Positions 1-11,077 of a stretch of 64,000 nucleotides of DNA are shown here, in pieces (the stretch's first letter is position 1; the number at the start of each line of letters is the position of its first letter). This DNA comes from Daucus carota subsp. sativus (lineage: Eukaryota; Streptophyta; Magnoliopsida; Apiales; Apiaceae), in assembly GCF_001625215.2 (NCBI RefSeq), contig NC_030383.2, positions 1,810,779-1,874,778 of the forward strand, read 5' to 3'. The position numbers and the translations under genes are program-made. A model generated the notes under the pieces. That model was given only the letters and a program-made list of their open reading frames with translations, was not told the DNA's origin and made no database searches.

Positions 1-1
1 C

Positions 2-3000
2 ACCTTGATTGTCCCTAAATTCCATGACTGGAGTAGGTTCATGATGAATTTTCTTTCCAGTGTAGGGAATTTTCAGCCTTCTTTGTAGACTAGCATCTGA
101 GTTCCATTCCTTCCTGATCTCAAGGATTCTCTTTAGTACCATTTGCTTTGCAGGTGGTGTAAATCCTCCAGTCCTCTTCATAGATCCATATATTTTTGTT
201 AGAGAACTGAATCCCTCAGAATTCAGAACTCTGTGAAGAGGCCAGATGACATCACCCTTGTTTTTGTAAGAGAATACCAATCTTTCAGGTAACTTTGAAG
301 TTGCTTCTATTCCTCTTACTTCTTGAAGATCATCCAGCTCCAGCTCCAACTCAGAAATTTCTTCAATGTTAGCAATGATCAGATAGTCATCAGGATTTTC
401 AGGTTCTTTTGGAGGTTTAGGAGGGTTAGCCATCCTCTTAGCAACAGACTTGACTTTCTTCTTTGGCTTGGAAGGTTCTTGAACAAGAAAAGCTGGAATT
501 GGGATATCTTCCAAGTCAACTGGCTCCTCCTTTGGCATTATTGGCTCATCATGGAAGTTGACATCTGGATGTACCACTGTGGTGTCCTTGATTGGAGAAG
601 AAGGCTTTGAGATAGGCTTTTCTGGCACTTCTTCTCTTCTCTTGGCTGCCTCAGGCATCTTAGTCTTAGATTTGACTCTCTTTTTCTTTGGAGATGATTC
701 AAGAGGCAATCTTTCCTCATTTAAAAGCTCAGCTGCCAACTCCTCTTCCAGCTCAATAGCAAACCTTTCATCCACCTCTATTTGGTTTAAAGAGAGTTGG
801 GATTCAAACTCCTCTTTTTCACATTCTCTGGCCACCTCTTCAGCTTTTGCATATGAGTAATGAGGATGGCCAGTTCCAATAAACAACTTCTGGCCTTCTC
901 TGTAGATGATGGCAAAATGAGTCTTTAAGGCCACATCTGCACAATCTTTATAACTTTTGATTTCTTGGCCCAAAAGCTTGTATTCATTTTTGTCAGGCCT
1001 GGCTAATGGAAAGTAGATTGAGCTTGAGTCTTTTCCAGGCCTGGAGTAACCACAATTGTTTGGAAACAGAGTTGGCTTGAACTCATTCAGAAATGATGGC
1101 TCACCCTTCTCTGTCTTGGAGGGAATAACAATCTCAGGTGTAATCACCCTGAGAATTGTGGTTGTGGTTGGAAAAGAGATTTGAGCTGTAGTGGCTGTAG
1201 AAGATGTAGATGATTTCTTGCCCAGTTGAGCCACTCTCTTTGCAATGGAGTCCAATTCTTTCATCCTTTCAATCTTTTGCTTTTCCCTTTCAGTGTGGAA
1301 AGGAGGAGGAATTTGACTGATTAATTCTGCAGGAGTTGGTAATTCTTTCTCCCCCTTTTTGTTAGCAGCAAGTGTAAGGGATGGACTGGGAAGAGAAGCA
1401 CCAGAGGCAAGAAGAAGATGTTGAAGGAGTCCAGTTTGAATTCTTTGATGCTGCAACATCTCATCCATTCTAGAGTTTAAGATATAGACATTGCCTTCCA
1501 GAGCTTCTACTTGCTTTTCCAATTGCAGTTGTTTTTGCTCAGAACCAGAAAGAGCTGATTTGACCTGAGCTGGAAGCTTTTCATCAATTTGTTTGGTCAG
1601 ATCAGTCTTAACAGAGGCAATGAGAGAATTGAGATGCTCTATCTCTTTCTGAAAGTGGAGAGATTGATATTTGTGAAGCTTGAGGTTTTCCAGAGCTTGA
1701 CTGGCAATGGTGGCAGAGATGGCTTGAGAGGAGGATGAGCTTCCAGGTTGTGATTGAAGAAGAGTGGAGGCTTGCCTTTCCAGCTCCATGCTAACAACAA
1801 TTGCATTTGCAGACTGCATGGAGAGCCATGAAGGTAGAGAAGTGGTAGGTTGTTCACCAAGAGATTCCTCAAGAGCATCATTGAGGTCTTCATCACTATC
1901 ATCATAATGAAAATCATCTCCAGCATTGGCAGGCAGAGCTGTAAATGCCTCCTTTGCTCTAAGCATAGAAGATGTAGTGTGAATCAGATTGAGGTGCCTC
2001 TCAGCTGCTTGATTGTCCAATCTGGCAAATTCTTGAATAGAGGACATCCCATGAGTAAAAGTCTCAGGGTCTAGTGAAACACTATCCAAAATGGATCTAT
2101 ATTCAGCTTGAATCTCTTGTTCACTATACCCTTCATTGACACCTGCATTTCTCTCAATTTCTCTCTGTTCTTGCATCAAGGGCTCCCCTTGGCTCACAAC
2201 ACAACTCACCTCTCCCTCACTTACCCTTACTAAAGGGTCACTCTTATCCTCTCCTTTTTCCTGGCTAGAAGAAAATGCCAGACTCTCCACACCCTCTCCT
2301 TTTGCCAGCTCACTAGGCTGCCTCTCCACTCCATAGCTCACTCCACTCAATCCTAAAAGTGTTTGTGCTACCATGTGATCAACTGCTGTAGAAGAAGGTA
2401 AAGTAATTGAAGTAGCAGCAGTTGTCAACTGATGAGAGACATCAGTTGAAACATGAGTAGAGGAAGCATTCAACTGATGAGAGCTGTTAAGCAGATCAGT
2501 TGAAGGACAAACACTTGTCAACTGATGAGGGAGATCAGTTGAAGAAAATGAAGAAATAGGTTTAGAGGCTGTGATAGTTGAGTCTGTGGTGATTGATTTT
2601 AATGGTATATCCACAGAGCACACTGTCACAAAAGAAGGAATTGGAAGAGAAAGATCCAACAAATCATCAAAGTGATGATGATCAATCTCAGAGGGGGACT
2701 TCTCCATGAAATCTAAAGATGGAGAATTTACAAGTGTGGTGTGGATCAATTCCACATCCACAGAAGAGGTTGGGGATTGTGTTTGAGTTGTGGAAATAGT
2801 AAGATCATGAATATGGGTGATTGGTTGAGATGAAGAGAGGGGCTGTGACTCCACATTTATTGGAGTCACATCAATCTGACTTTGAGAAGTTAAAGGCATA
2901 AAATCCAGAATGGATGCCTGTGTGTGTGCAGAGTGCTTCAGTTTGTCACTTCTTGGCTTCTTTCTCCCATAGGCTTTTATTGGTGAAGAAGTGGTGTCCC

Positions 3001-4207
3001 TCCCCCTTTTTGACTGTGTCCTTGGCTGAGGACTGTTTTCAATAACAACATCCTTTTGGGAGGATGCTGCTAGGGATGTGCTTAAATCCATATTAACATC
3101 TACAGTCTTTTGGGAGACTGCAGAGTGGCTAGGCTGGTTAGCACTCACCTCTCCATCCTTATCCTTAGGGTTTCTTTGATGATCACCCTTTCCCTCCCCC
3201 TCACTTCCTCCAATCACACTCCCCTCAGGCTTGTGTTTCTTAGTTTTTACAACAGATGCCTTTTGGGAGGCATCTGAGGTTGGTTTAGAAGACTTGGTTT
3301 TAGAGGGTTTTGCTACTTGTGTAGGCTGTTGATGGGCCTCTTCAACAGCCCTGATAGCAGAAAGCAAAGAAGGTGAGGGTTGAGAAAGAGTAGTAGGAAA
3401 GCCATGTACCTCTTTGTGCTTTCCAGCCTCCATTGTTGGCAGGAACACCACCTCCAAGGAGGGGTATAAATTCATCCTAAAGAGGTCTTTAAAGACCCTC
3501 TTTTCCTGCACAAAACTGGGAAGCTTGGCTTCCTTGTTAGTAATAACTAGCTTATCATTGAGATGATTAGCTAGCATCATAAGAAATCTGACATAATAAA
3601 TATTCCTAGGCCTATCAGTTTTATCACCTAGTTTCTCCCCAATTTCTTGGATCATCAAACCACCAAAATTGAAATATTCATTAGTCAGGTACATGTAAAG
3701 CATTTGTAAGATCTGGGAAGTAAGGGCATTAAAATTACTAATTTTACCAGAAAATGCTTTAATAAATGCATCACATAAGTAACTCCATTCTCTCCTAAGA
3801 CCCCTTCTTTCTATTTTACCTAAGGCATCAGTTGGCAAAACATAATTCATGGCATAAAGTAAATTAACCAACTGATTATCACTAGGCAAAGATAAAACAG
3901 TATTTTCAGGAATCTTAAAGCATGCTTTCATAACATCAGCATTGACAGAGTGAGTTTTATTATTGACAGAGAAAGTTAGAGTTTCATGCTCACTATTAAA
4001 CTCTGCAGAGGTCCACATTTCCTCAACTATTTCATGGTAGATGATGGGAGCTTCAGTCATAGCATAAGAGAGCTGGCTTGACTTGATGAACTCCATCATC
4101 CTGTGATACTCCTTTTCCTCCACAGCTTTAGTATCCACAAATGACGCAAAGTTGTTCTTCTCATAGATAAACCCACTTGGTGCAGTGTACTTCTTCATTG
4201 GTGCCAT
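2..4207 (-). CDS. Third ORF of the Sirevirus-like element ('envelope-like' position), partial at its C-terminus
   Basis: An uninterrupted reading frame starts with ATG at 4207-4205 and runs at least 1402 codons to the window edge without a stop. Residues 1 to about 260 form a compact domain beginning MAPMKKYTAPSGF, rich in hydrophobic and aromatic residues. Residues about 270-800 are Ser/Thr/Gln-rich and low complexity. A Leu/Glu/Gln/Lys-rich stretch near residues 830-930 looks like a coiled coil. Basic NLS-like clusters (PKKKRVKSK near 1169, KPKKKVKS near 1250) follow. I see no signal peptide and no transmembrane segment, so despite its 'env-like' position it does not look like a membrane glycoprotein. 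It lies 528 bp downstream of the pol stop on the same strand. Similar proteins are often annotated as plant transposon or envelope-like; the function is unknown to me. Confidence 0.85.
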   Translation of the reverse strand, partial: MAPMKKYTAPSGFIYEKNNFASFVDTKAVEEKEYHRMMEFIKSSQLSYAMTEAPIIYHEIVEEMWTSAEFNSEHETLTFSVNNKTHSVNADVMKACFKIPENTVLSLPSDNQLVNLLYAMNYVLPTDALGKIERRGLRREWSYLCDAFIKAFSGKISNFNALTSQILQMLYMYLTNEYFNFGGLMIQEIGEKLGDKTDRPRNIYYVRFLMMLANHLNDKLVITNKEAKLPSFVQEKRVFKDLFRMNLYPSLEVVFLPTMEAGKHKEVHGFPTTLSQPSPSLLSAIRAVEEAHQQPTQVAKPSKTKSSKPTSDASQKASVVKTKKHKPEGSVIGGSEGEGKGDHQRNPKDKDGEVSANQPSHSAVSQKTVDVNMDLSTSLAASSQKDVVIENSPQPRTQSKRGRDTTSSPIKAYGRKKPRSDKLKHSAHTQASILDFMPLTSQSQIDVTPINVESQPLSSSQPITHIHDLTISTTQTQSPTSSVDVELIHTTLVNSPSLDFMEKSPSEIDHHHFDDLLDLSLPIPSFVTVCSVDIPLKSITTDSTITASKPISSFSSTDLPHQLTSVCPSTDLLNSSHQLNASSTHVSTDVSHQLTTAATSITLPSSTAVDHMVAQTLLGLSGVSYGVERQPSELAKGEGVESLAFSSSQEKGEDKSDPLVRVSEGEVSCVVSQGEPLMQEQREIERNAGVNEGYSEQEIQAEYRSILDSVSLDPETFTHGMSSIQEFARLDNQAAERHLNLIHTTSSMLRAKEAFTALPANAGDDFHYDDSDEDLNDALEESLGEQPTTSLPSWLSMQSANAIVVSMELERQASTLLQSQPGSSSSSQAISATIASQALENLKLHKYQSLHFQKEIEHLNSLIASVKTDLTKQIDEKLPAQVKSALSGSEQKQLQLEKQVEALEGNVYILNSRMDEMLQHQRIQTGLLQHLLLASGASLPSPSLTLAANKKGEKELPTPAELISQIPPPFHTEREKQKIERMKELDSIAKRVAQLGKKSSTSSTATTAQISFPTTTTILRVITPEIVIPSKTEKGEPSFLNEFKPTLFPNNCGYSRPGKDSSSIYFPLARPDKNEYKLLGQEIKSYKDCADVALKTHFAIIYREGQKLFIGTGHPHYSYAKAEEVARECEKEEFESQLSLNQIEVDERFAIELEEELAAELLNEERLPLESSPKKKRVKSKTKMPEAAKRREEVPEKPISKPSSPIKDTTVVHPDVNFHDEPIMPKEEPVDLEDIPIPAFLVQEPSKPKKKVKSVAKRMANPPKPPKEPENPDDYLIIANIEEISELELELDDLQEVRGIEATSKLPERLVFSYKNKGDVIWPLHRVLNSEGFSSLTKIYGSMKRTGGFTPPAKQMVLKRILEIRKEWNSDASLQRRLKIPYTGKKIHHEPTPVMEFRDNQG

Positions 4208-4735
4208 TGCAGTTACAGAGAAAGCTTGAAGAGAAATTAGAACTTGTTTTTGCACAGAGAGAGAAGAGAGCTTTGAGAATTCGAAAGAGTGAGATGAAAA
4301 GAATGAAAATAGATTAAAACACTTAAATACTTTCTCAGAAAATTGCTGTGATTGGCTGAGAAATTACCGTTGAGAAGAAATTACTCTTATTTATCTCTAC
4401 AAAAATTACACACACGATCGTGTATATAAAGTAAGAGAGAGACAAAAGAAATTTCAACGGCTAAGATCTGATAATACTTTCAACGGATGAAATAAGCGCC
4501 TCTTTAAACTTCCTAGTCAACTGATGAAGATCAGTTGAAGGCGTCTTCAACTGGTGTCATCAGTTGAATGAAAAACAACGCAAGAGGATATTGTTTCAAT
4601 CATCAGTTGAAACAATTTCACTAGTTCATCAGTTGAAATATTATAGACTTTATCCAGAATTATAATTAATTCAATTTTGATAAATTAAAATTAATCAAAT
4701 TCTGGCTGCCAAATTACAGAAAAATTCACTCTAAA
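4208..4735 (-). other. Noncoding spacer between pol and ORF3 of the copia element
   Basis: About 530 bp with no ORF. It carries six CAGTTG/CAACTG words (near 4518, 4532, 4548, 4561, 4604 and 4630), several arranged as facing inverted pairs, plus two CAACGG words near 4457 and 4480. These match the words in the LTR. The spacer may hold a promoter or leader for ORF3 expression; that is inference. Confidence 0.6.
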
Positions 4736-7700
4736 TTAGGAGAAATTTAACATACCTAATTTACTTACCAACCTTGTGAATGTGGATTCATCAAGAGGCT
4801 TTGTAAAAATATCTGCAATCTGTTCTTCACTTGGAACAAAATGCATTTCAACAGTACCAGCCATCACATGTTCCCTTATGAAGTGGTATTTGATGTCAAT
4901 GTGCTTGGTTCTTGAGTGTTGTACTGGATTTTCAGTTATAGCAATAGCACTGGTGTTGTCACAAAATATTGGGATTTTTGAGAGATTTAATCCATAATCA
5001 AGTAATTGATTTCTCATCCACAATAATTGTGCACAACAGCTTCCAGCTGCAATGTACTCAGCCTCAGCTGTAGAGGTTGATACAGAATTTTGCTTTTTGC
5101 TAAACCAAGAAATCAATCTGTCACCAAGAAATTGACAAGTGCCAGTTGTACTTTTTCTATCAATTTTGCATCCTGCAAAATCAGCATCTGAATATCCAAT
5201 TAGATCAAATCCAGAGTCTTTAGGGTACCAAATGCCAAGATTTGGTGTTCCCTTAAGATATCTGAATATTCTTTTTATAGCAATAAGATGTGATTCTTTA
5301 GGATCAGATTGAAATCTAGCACAGAGGCATGTAGAAAACATAATATCTGGTCTACTAGCTGTCAAATATAAAAGAGAACCAACCATGCCTCTATAATTAG
5401 AGATGTCCACAGATTTCTCATTAGGACTTAACTCTAATTTGGTGGCTGTTGGCATGGGAGTCTTAGCTTCTTTGCAATCCAATAAATCAAACTTTTTAAG
5501 TAGATCATAAATGTACTTAGTTTGATTTATGAATATACCTTCCTTTACTTGTTTAACTTGTAAACCAAGAAAGTAGGTGAGCTCTCCCATCATGCTCATT
5601 TCATACTGACTCTTCATAAGATTAGCAAACTTCTTGCAAAGTTTCTCATCTGTAGAACCAAAAATTATATCATCTACATAAATTTGAACCAGAATAAAGG
5701 CACCATTTACATTTCTGTAAAATAGTGTTTTATCCACAGTTCCTCTGGAAAAATGATTATCTAATAAGAATTGAGACAGAGTGTCATACCATGCCCTTGG
5801 TGCTTGCTTTAGTCCATAGAGTGCTTTTAATAAAAAGTAAACATACTCTGGAAATTCTGGATCTTCAAAACCAGGAGGCTGACTGACATATACCTCCTCT
5901 TCCAGTTCACCATTTAGAAAAGCACTCTTGACATCCATTTGATAAACTTTAAAGTTGGCATGAGCAGCATAAGCTAGGAACATTCTTATTGCTTCCAGTC
6001 TTGCAACTGGTGCAAAGGTCTCATCAAAATCAATTCCTTCAGATTGAGAGTATCCTTTAGCAACAAGTCTGGCCTTGTTCCTGGTGACAACTCCATTCTC
6101 ATCCACCTTGTTTCTGAATACCCACCTTACTCCTACAATTGTTTTATTTTTAGGCTTAGGCACCAGCTTCCAAACATTGTTTCTCTCAAATTGATTTAAT
6201 TCTTCTTGCATAGCAAGAACCCAATCAGCATCTTTGAGAGCATCTTCTATGACTTTAGGTTCATCCTGTGAAAGGAATGCACTGTACAAACACTCATCTT
6301 GAGTTGCTCTTCTTGTTTGTACAGATGCATTTGCATCTCCAATAATCAGCTCAAAAGGGTGATCTCTTGTCCACTTTCTTTGTGGGGGAAGTGATTGTCT
6401 TGATGATGTGGCTTCATTGTTGAAGTTCAGGTTTCCATGTTGGAAAGCTCCCCCTGAATTTGACATCTCATTATTTCTAGACTGATTGAAACTTTGAGAC
6501 ATTCTTTCAACTGATGATCCTTGAGGTGTTTCAACTGATCCCTCCAATGTAGTTTCAACTGATGCTTCAGTTGAATTTCCAATTGTAGTTGTTTCTTGCA
6601 CCAGAGAGTCATCAGTTGGAATATTAATTCCAGGATTAATTCCAACATTTTGAATAATGTCATCATCATCATCACTGTCATACAGATCACCTTCACCTTC
6701 ATTCTCAAATCTGAGATTATCATGAAATCCTTCATCTGAGAATCCTTGAATCTTCTTATCATCAAAAACCACATGGATTGATTCCATAACAATGTTGGTT
6801 CTCAGATTATATACTCTAAATGATTTTCCATCAGAGTATCCAACAAAAATAGCTTCATCTGCCTTGGCCTCAAATTTTCCAAGATTTTCACCTTGATTTC
6901 TTAGAACATAACACTTGCATCCAAATACATGAAGAAAGCTAATTGTTGGCTTCTTTCCTTTGAAGAGTTGAAAGGGAGTTAGATTATGAGGTTTGGTAAT
7001 TAGTGAAATGTTTTGAGTGAAGCAAGCAGTGTTCACAGCTTCAGCCCAAAAATAGGTTGGAAGTTGAGCTTCATTAATCATGGTTCTTGCAGCCTCAATA
7101 AGAGTTCTATTCTTCCTTTCAACAACACCATTTTGTTGTGGAGTTCTTGGTGCAGAGAACTCATGAGTAATTCCCTCTTCTTCACAAAATTCTTTCATCA
7201 CAGAGTTCTTGAATTCTGTTCCATTGTCACTTCTTATCCTTCCAACTTTGACATCTGGATTGTTGTTTAATGCTTTGATGTGATTGATGATGATTTTCCC
7301 AGCTTCATCCTTAGAATGCAGGAAGAAAGTCCAAGTGAATTTAGAAAAATCATCAACAATCACTAAGCAATATTTCTTCTTTGAAATGGACATTATGTTG
7401 ACTGGTCCAAACAAATCCATATGCAAGAGCTGAAGGGGCTTCACAATTGATGAAAGAGTTTTGCTTTTGAAAGAGCTTCTCTTTTGCTTTCCTAGCTGAC
7501 AAGCTCCACAAAGTCCATCTTTGGAGAATTCCAGCTTAGGTAGACCTCTTACCAAGTCCTTCTTTACTAACTCATTCAAGGTTTTGAAATTTAGATGTGA
7601 CAATCTCTTATGCCATAGCCAACTGTCATCTGAGCTTGCTTTGCTGAGAAGGCAAGTGATAGATTCAGACTTGACAGAATTGAAGTCAGCTACATACACA

Positions 7701-8227
7701 TTTCCTTTTCTTTGTCCAATCAGAACCACATTGTTGTCATCTCCTTTGGTGACAACACAGGCTGCAGAAGTGAAATTGACTTTGTAACCTTTGTCACAGA
7801 GCTGACTGATGCTAAGCAAGTTGTGCTTAAGACCAGACACCAATGCAACTTCATCAATGATGACATTCTCTTTTGCAATCAAGCCATATCCCATAGTATA
7901 TCCTTTGCTGTCATCTCCAAAGGTAATGCTAGGGCCAGCTTTCTCCACAAACTTTGTGAGCAGGGAGGAATCACCAGTCATGTGCCTGGAGCATCCACTA
8001 TCCAAGTACCACAAATTCTTCTTGTGGTTTCCCTGCACACATTTCACAAACAGATCAAGTTGATTTTGGTACCCAAATTGCTTTGGGTCCAGATTTGTTA
8101 GTCTTAGCAGCCTTTTCCACCTTCTCAACCTTTTCCTTGGATTGAATAGGTTCAATCTTTGGTTTTGGTTGAGAAACTGGAATATCAACTTTGTTTTCAA
8201 ACACAGGCCTTTGAGGCATGCATACAT
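4736..8227 (-). CDS. pol: Copia pol polyprotein (protease, integrase, reverse transcriptase, RNase H)
   Basis: The open frame is 1163 codons; recognisable Pol begins near residue 58 (LFVKCVQG), so the first part is the overlap with gag and no ATG is needed. In order: aspartic protease with [12 protein letters not shown] (about residue 73), the pre-integrase zinc region ([11 protein letters not shown]), an integrase core with [15 protein letters not shown] and [10 protein letters not shown], an acidic Ser/Glu-rich linker, RT with [30 protein letters not shown] and the catalytic YVDD (about residue 854), then RNase H with SDADFAGC and STAEAEYIA, ending at ADIFTKPL and LGMLNFS. All catalytic motifs are present and there are no stops. 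The frame is +1 relative to gag, with a 173-nt overlap. It makes cDNA from element RNA and integrates it into host DNA. Confidence 0.95.
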   Translation of the reverse strand: MYACLKGLCLKTKLIFQFLNQNQRLNLFNPRKRLRRWKRLLRLTNLDPKQFGYQNQLDLFVKCVQGNHKKNLWYLDSGCSRHMTGDSSLLTKFVEKAGPSITFGDDSKGYTMGYGLIAKENVIIDEVALVSGLKHNLLSISQLCDKGYKVNFTSAACVVTKGDDNNVVLIGQRKGNVYVADFNSVKSESITCLLSKASSDDSWLWHKRLSHLNFKTLNELVKKDLVRGLPKLEFSKDGLCGACQLGKQKRSSFKSKTLSSIVKPLQLLHMDLFGPVNIMSISKKKYCLVIVDDFSKFTWTFFLHSKDEAGKIIINHIKALNNNPDVKVGRIRSDNGTEFKNSVMKEFCEEEGITHEFSAPRTPQQNGVVERKNRTLIEAARTMINEAQLPTYFWAEAVNTACFTQNISLITKPHNLTPFQLFKGKKPTISFLHVFGCKCYVLRNQGENLGKFEAKADEAIFVGYSDGKSFRVYNLRTNIVMESIHVVFDDKKIQGFSDEGFHDNLRFENEGEGDLYDSDDDDDIIQNVGINPGINIPTDDSLVQETTTIGNSTEASVETTLEGSVETPQGSSVERMSQSFNQSRNNEMSNSGGAFQHGNLNFNNEATSSRQSLPPQRKWTRDHPFELIIGDANASVQTRRATQDECLYSAFLSQDEPKVIEDALKDADWVLAMQEELNQFERNNVWKLVPKPKNKTIVGVRWVFRNKVDENGVVTRNKARLVAKGYSQSEGIDFDETFAPVARLEAIRMFLAYAAHANFKVYQMDVKSAFLNGELEEEVYVSQPPGFEDPEFPEYVYFLLKALYGLKQAPRAWYDTLSQFLLDNHFSRGTVDKTLFYRNVNGAFILVQIYVDDIIFGSTDEKLCKKFANLMKSQYEMSMMGELTYFLGLQVKQVKEGIFINQTKYIYDLLKKFDLLDCKEAKTPMPTATKLELSPNEKSVDISNYRGMVGSLLYLTASRPDIMFSTCLCARFQSDPKESHLIAIKRIFRYLKGTPNLGIWYPKDSGFDLIGYSDADFAGCKIDRKSTTGTCQFLGDRLISWFSKKQNSVSTSTAEAEYIAAGSCCAQLLWMRNQLLDYGLNLSKIPIFCDNTSAIAITENPVQHSRTKHIDIKYHFIREHVMAGTVEMHFVPSEEQIADIFTKPLDESTFTRLVSKLGMLNFS

Positions 8228-10472
8228 TGTTCATTCCATGCAAATTTGAATGAAATTGAGGCATGTTAAAGGCATTGAAATAAGGATTGAACATATATGG
8301 CATGTTAGGCTGAGAATAAGGATTGTGAGGCAATAAACCAGGCATCATATTCATAGCAGATAAATTCATGTGAGGAACAGATGTCATAGGAATAGGCAAA
8401 GACAAATTAGGAGCAACCACAGTTTTACAATTAGCAGATAAATGATTTACACTACCACACTTACTGCAAGTTTTCCTAAGAGCACTAGCATTGGGAGTGT
8501 AATTGGTGTGCTTGTTAACTCCTATTTTGCCATTTCTATTTCCTTTCTTCTTTTTAGTCTCCTCAGATTTATGCTCACTAGTATCCAACTTCTTCTTGTT
8601 CTTGTTACTGGAATTAAGAGTGTTATTAACACTATTACTGGTCTCAGAAGAACTATTCTCACCTTTAACAAAATTCTTTTTAACAGGACCATATTTCTTG
8701 TTAAGCTTCTTGAGAACATTCTTGTCAACTGATGAGTTTTTGTTCAACTGATGACTCTCATCAGTTGAGACTTTGTTCTTCAACTGATGATCATCATCAG
8801 TATTCTCATCACCTGAACTGTTCTCAGATATCTTAAGCACTTTCTTATTCCTCTTCCATTCATTCTCCACAAAGGTTTCTCTGCCTTGCATGTTGATGAT
8901 ATTGGTGGAAACATTTCTACCAGATTTCCATTTGGCAATGATCTCTTGTTCCTTATCAAGCTGCTTTCTTATGACCTCTTCTCTCTTCAGAACAACCAAG
9001 AGATCATCCTTGGCTGTCTGACACTCAATCTTCAGCTTCTCAAATTCAATAAATTGAGCTTCTAAGGCACTGTTTCTATCACTAAGAAAGGTGTTAGCTT
9101 CCTTAATTCTACTGTTTTCCTTAGTAAGAGATTTTAAAGAAACATGCAAATGATACAGTTCAGTAGACATTTCATTAATGGTAGCATTGCATTCATCTTT
9201 AGTTAACTCAACTAGGTTTGTAGTGAATACCTGACTACTGCTTCCAGTGTTTTCTTCTTGATCTGTGGAGTTGGCCATTAGAGCTAGATTGACAAACTCC
9301 TCCTCTTCATCAGAATCATCTCCAGCTGCCCAATCATCCTTTGTGATGAATGCTCTTTCTTTTTGTTTGAGAAGTTCATAATATTTCTTTTTGTAGTCAA
9401 TGTTTTCACTTGACTTCTTCTCAACTTTAGGCTTTCTGCACTCATTTGCAAAGTGACCTGCATTCCCACAGTTGAAGCACTTGAATTTTGATCTGTCTAC
9501 CATGCTTCTATCAGACTTGGGATTGCCTTTAAAAGATTTTGCAGAATTAAAATTCTTTTTGAATTTCAGTTTGGAGAATCTTCTTGACAGGAAGGCTAGA
9601 TGTTCATCAATTCCATCACTTTCTTCACCAGAATCAGCTACTTCTTTCTCCTTTCTTCTTCCTTTGCTTGACTCTGAGCTCTCCTCTTTGACCAACTTCT
9701 CAGTTTCTTCAACTTGAGACTTTCCCTTGTCCTTGACAGTATCCTCCAGAGATGCAACTAGAGCCACAGATGAATGCCCTTTCTTTTGGCTTTTCTCAAT
9801 CTCTTCATCTTGTTCCATTTCAAGCTCATAAGTCTTTAAGGTTCCATACAGTCTCTCTAGAGTATAGTCTTTAAACTCTTGTGTATTTCTGAGAGAGACT
9901 GTCATGGGCTTCCATTCTTTGGGAAGAGCCCTTAAGAATTTCAAGTTTGAATCCTTAACTTGATATATTCTTCCAAAGAGCTTTAGGCCATTTAACAGTT
10001 TTTGAAATCTGTTAAATGTATCACTCAAACTTTCACCAGCCTTGAAATGGAATGACTCATATTGTTGAATCAGAAGCTGCATCTTGTTTTCTCTCACTTG
10101 CTCATTCCCTTCACAGATAGTCCTGATGGTGTCCCAAACTTCTTTGGCACTTGTGCAGCTAATAACACTATCAATCATTTCTTGATCCAAACCATTGAAC
10201 AGAAGGTTCATGGTTTTCTTGTCCTTGTGCACCTCCTCAGTATCTTCTTGAGAATATTCATGGACAGGTTTTGGAATCATCTTACCTACCATGTCTTCAC
10301 CATCAGCTCCCATGCTTGTGCAGACCTTCATGGGGACATGAGGTCCTTTTTCAATGCAGTTCACATAGCTTTCATCAATGGACAGCAGATGCAGATGCAT
10401 TCTCACTTTCCAGTGAAAATAGTTGTCTTTGTCAAGAACAGGAATCTTCACTCCAGCATCCTTCTTTCCCAT
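8055..10472 (-). CDS. gag: Copia Gag nucleocapsid polyprotein with two zinc knuckles
   Basis: An 805-residue protein starting [21 protein letters not shown], 41 nt downstream of the primer binding site. The N-terminal third is a copia-type gag domain (YFHWKVRMH, later [16 protein letters not shown]). A first CCHC knuckle, [14 protein letters not shown], lies near residue 331. A Glu/Lys/Leu-rich stretch near 400-540 is probably coiled coil. A second [18 protein letters not shown], lies near residue 666. The C-terminal part is Met/Asn/Pro-rich. This is far longer than ordinary copia Gags (about 300 residues), as in Sireviruses. It ends at [11 protein letters not shown] followed by TGA; pol continues in the +1 frame across this stop. 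It would form virus-like particles packaging element RNA. Confidence 0.93.
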   Translation of the reverse strand: MGKKDAGVKIPVLDKDNYFHWKVRMHLHLLSIDESYVNCIEKGPHVPMKVCTSMGADGEDMVGKMIPKPVHEYSQEDTEEVHKDKKTMNLLFNGLDQEMIDSVISCTSAKEVWDTIRTICEGNEQVRENKMQLLIQQYESFHFKAGESLSDTFNRFQKLLNGLKLFGRIYQVKDSNLKFLRALPKEWKPMTVSLRNTQEFKDYTLERLYGTLKTYELEMEQDEEIEKSQKKGHSSVALVASLEDTVKDKGKSQVEETEKLVKEESSESSKGRRKEKEVADSGEESDGIDEHLAFLSRRFSKLKFKKNFNSAKSFKGNPKSDRSMVDRSKFKCFNCGNAGHFANECRKPKVEKKSSENIDYKKKYYELLKQKERAFITKDDWAAGDDSDEEEEFVNLALMANSTDQEENTGSSSQVFTTNLVELTKDECNATINEMSTELYHLHVSLKSLTKENSRIKEANTFLSDRNSALEAQFIEFEKLKIECQTAKDDLLVVLKREEVIRKQLDKEQEIIAKWKSGRNVSTNIINMQGRETFVENEWKRNKKVLKISENSSGDENTDDDHQLKNKVSTDESHQLNKNSSVDKNVLKKLNKKYGPVKKNFVKGENSSSETSNSVNNTLNSSNKNKKKLDTSEHKSEETKKKKGNRNGKIGVNKHTNYTPNASALRKTCSKCGSVNHLSANCKTVVAPNLSLPIPMTSVPHMNLSAMNMMPGLLPHNPYSQPNMPYMFNPYFNAFNMPQFHSNLHGMNNVCMPQRPVFENKVDIPVSQPKPKIEPIQSKEKVEKVEKAAKTNKSGPKAIWVPKST

Positions 10473-10512
10473 CTTTCTCTAGCAGTGTTGATCTTTTTCC
10501 CTGTTTGTTGGG

Positions 10513-10530
10513 AACCTGGCTCTGATACCA
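10513..10530 (-). other. Primer binding site complementary to initiator tRNA-Met
   Basis: On the minus strand this reads TGGTATCAGAGCCAGGTT, the expected complement of the 3' end of plant initiator tRNA-Met. It lies 2 nt downstream of the 5' LTR end and 41 nt upstream of the gag ATG. It marks where minus-strand cDNA synthesis would be primed and fixes the orientation and LTR boundary. Confidence 0.95.
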
Positions 10531-10819
10531 ATTGTTATTTTACACCAACTATGAGAAAGATTGTAGAAGGGGGGGTTGAATACAATCTTTTACAAATTTA
10601 AAAGATTCAAGAATGATACACTAAAAACACAGTAAACAGAAAAACACCAAGTATTAAAAATACGGGTGGATTGAATGATCCACCCGTGAGATTTTATATA
10701 GAAGAATCTGTGGATTGTTTACAATTCGCACAGCTGCTGGTTCATCACTCAACAAGTTCTAACTCTCAGATTTTTCTCTCAAGTAATTTGAACAAGTTCA
10801 ACTGATGCTACTAACTTGG

Positions 10820-10826
10820 TTATATA
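10820..10826 (-). promoter_or_regulatory. TATA-like box of the copia LTR promoter
   Basis: The minus strand reads TATATAA here, within GGGGTATATAACC. It is the best TATA candidate in the LTR. It lies about 250 bp downstream of the CNGTTG cluster and about 350 nt upstream of the gag ATG, a sensible place for the U3/R border. Confidence 0.55.
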
Positions 10827-11077
10827 CCCCAAGTTTTACAAAGCTTTTAGCTAGATTACAAAATGCACTCTAATCTAAAAACAATGCTGCACAACTTTGT
10901 CTTATGCATGCTTTCTGAGATGTCTTCATCTTTGACCATCATCTTGATTTGATCCAGATTGCACTGCATGAGATAAGTATGTTTCTGCTTCTTCTTTATT
11001 TTCCTAATTAGGCTTCCATGTCTATTTTAGTGTAATTCGATCCATGTGATTTGTCAGACTTAAGCTCTAGTCACTTT

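Noticed and set aside
4208-4735. A separate host gene between pol and ORF3
   Set aside because: No ORF; the shared CAGTTG words show that it belongs to the retroelement.
10062-10601. 179-codon plus-strand ORF
   Set aside because: It lies antisense to gag and the primer binding site, a shadow of conserved coding sequence.
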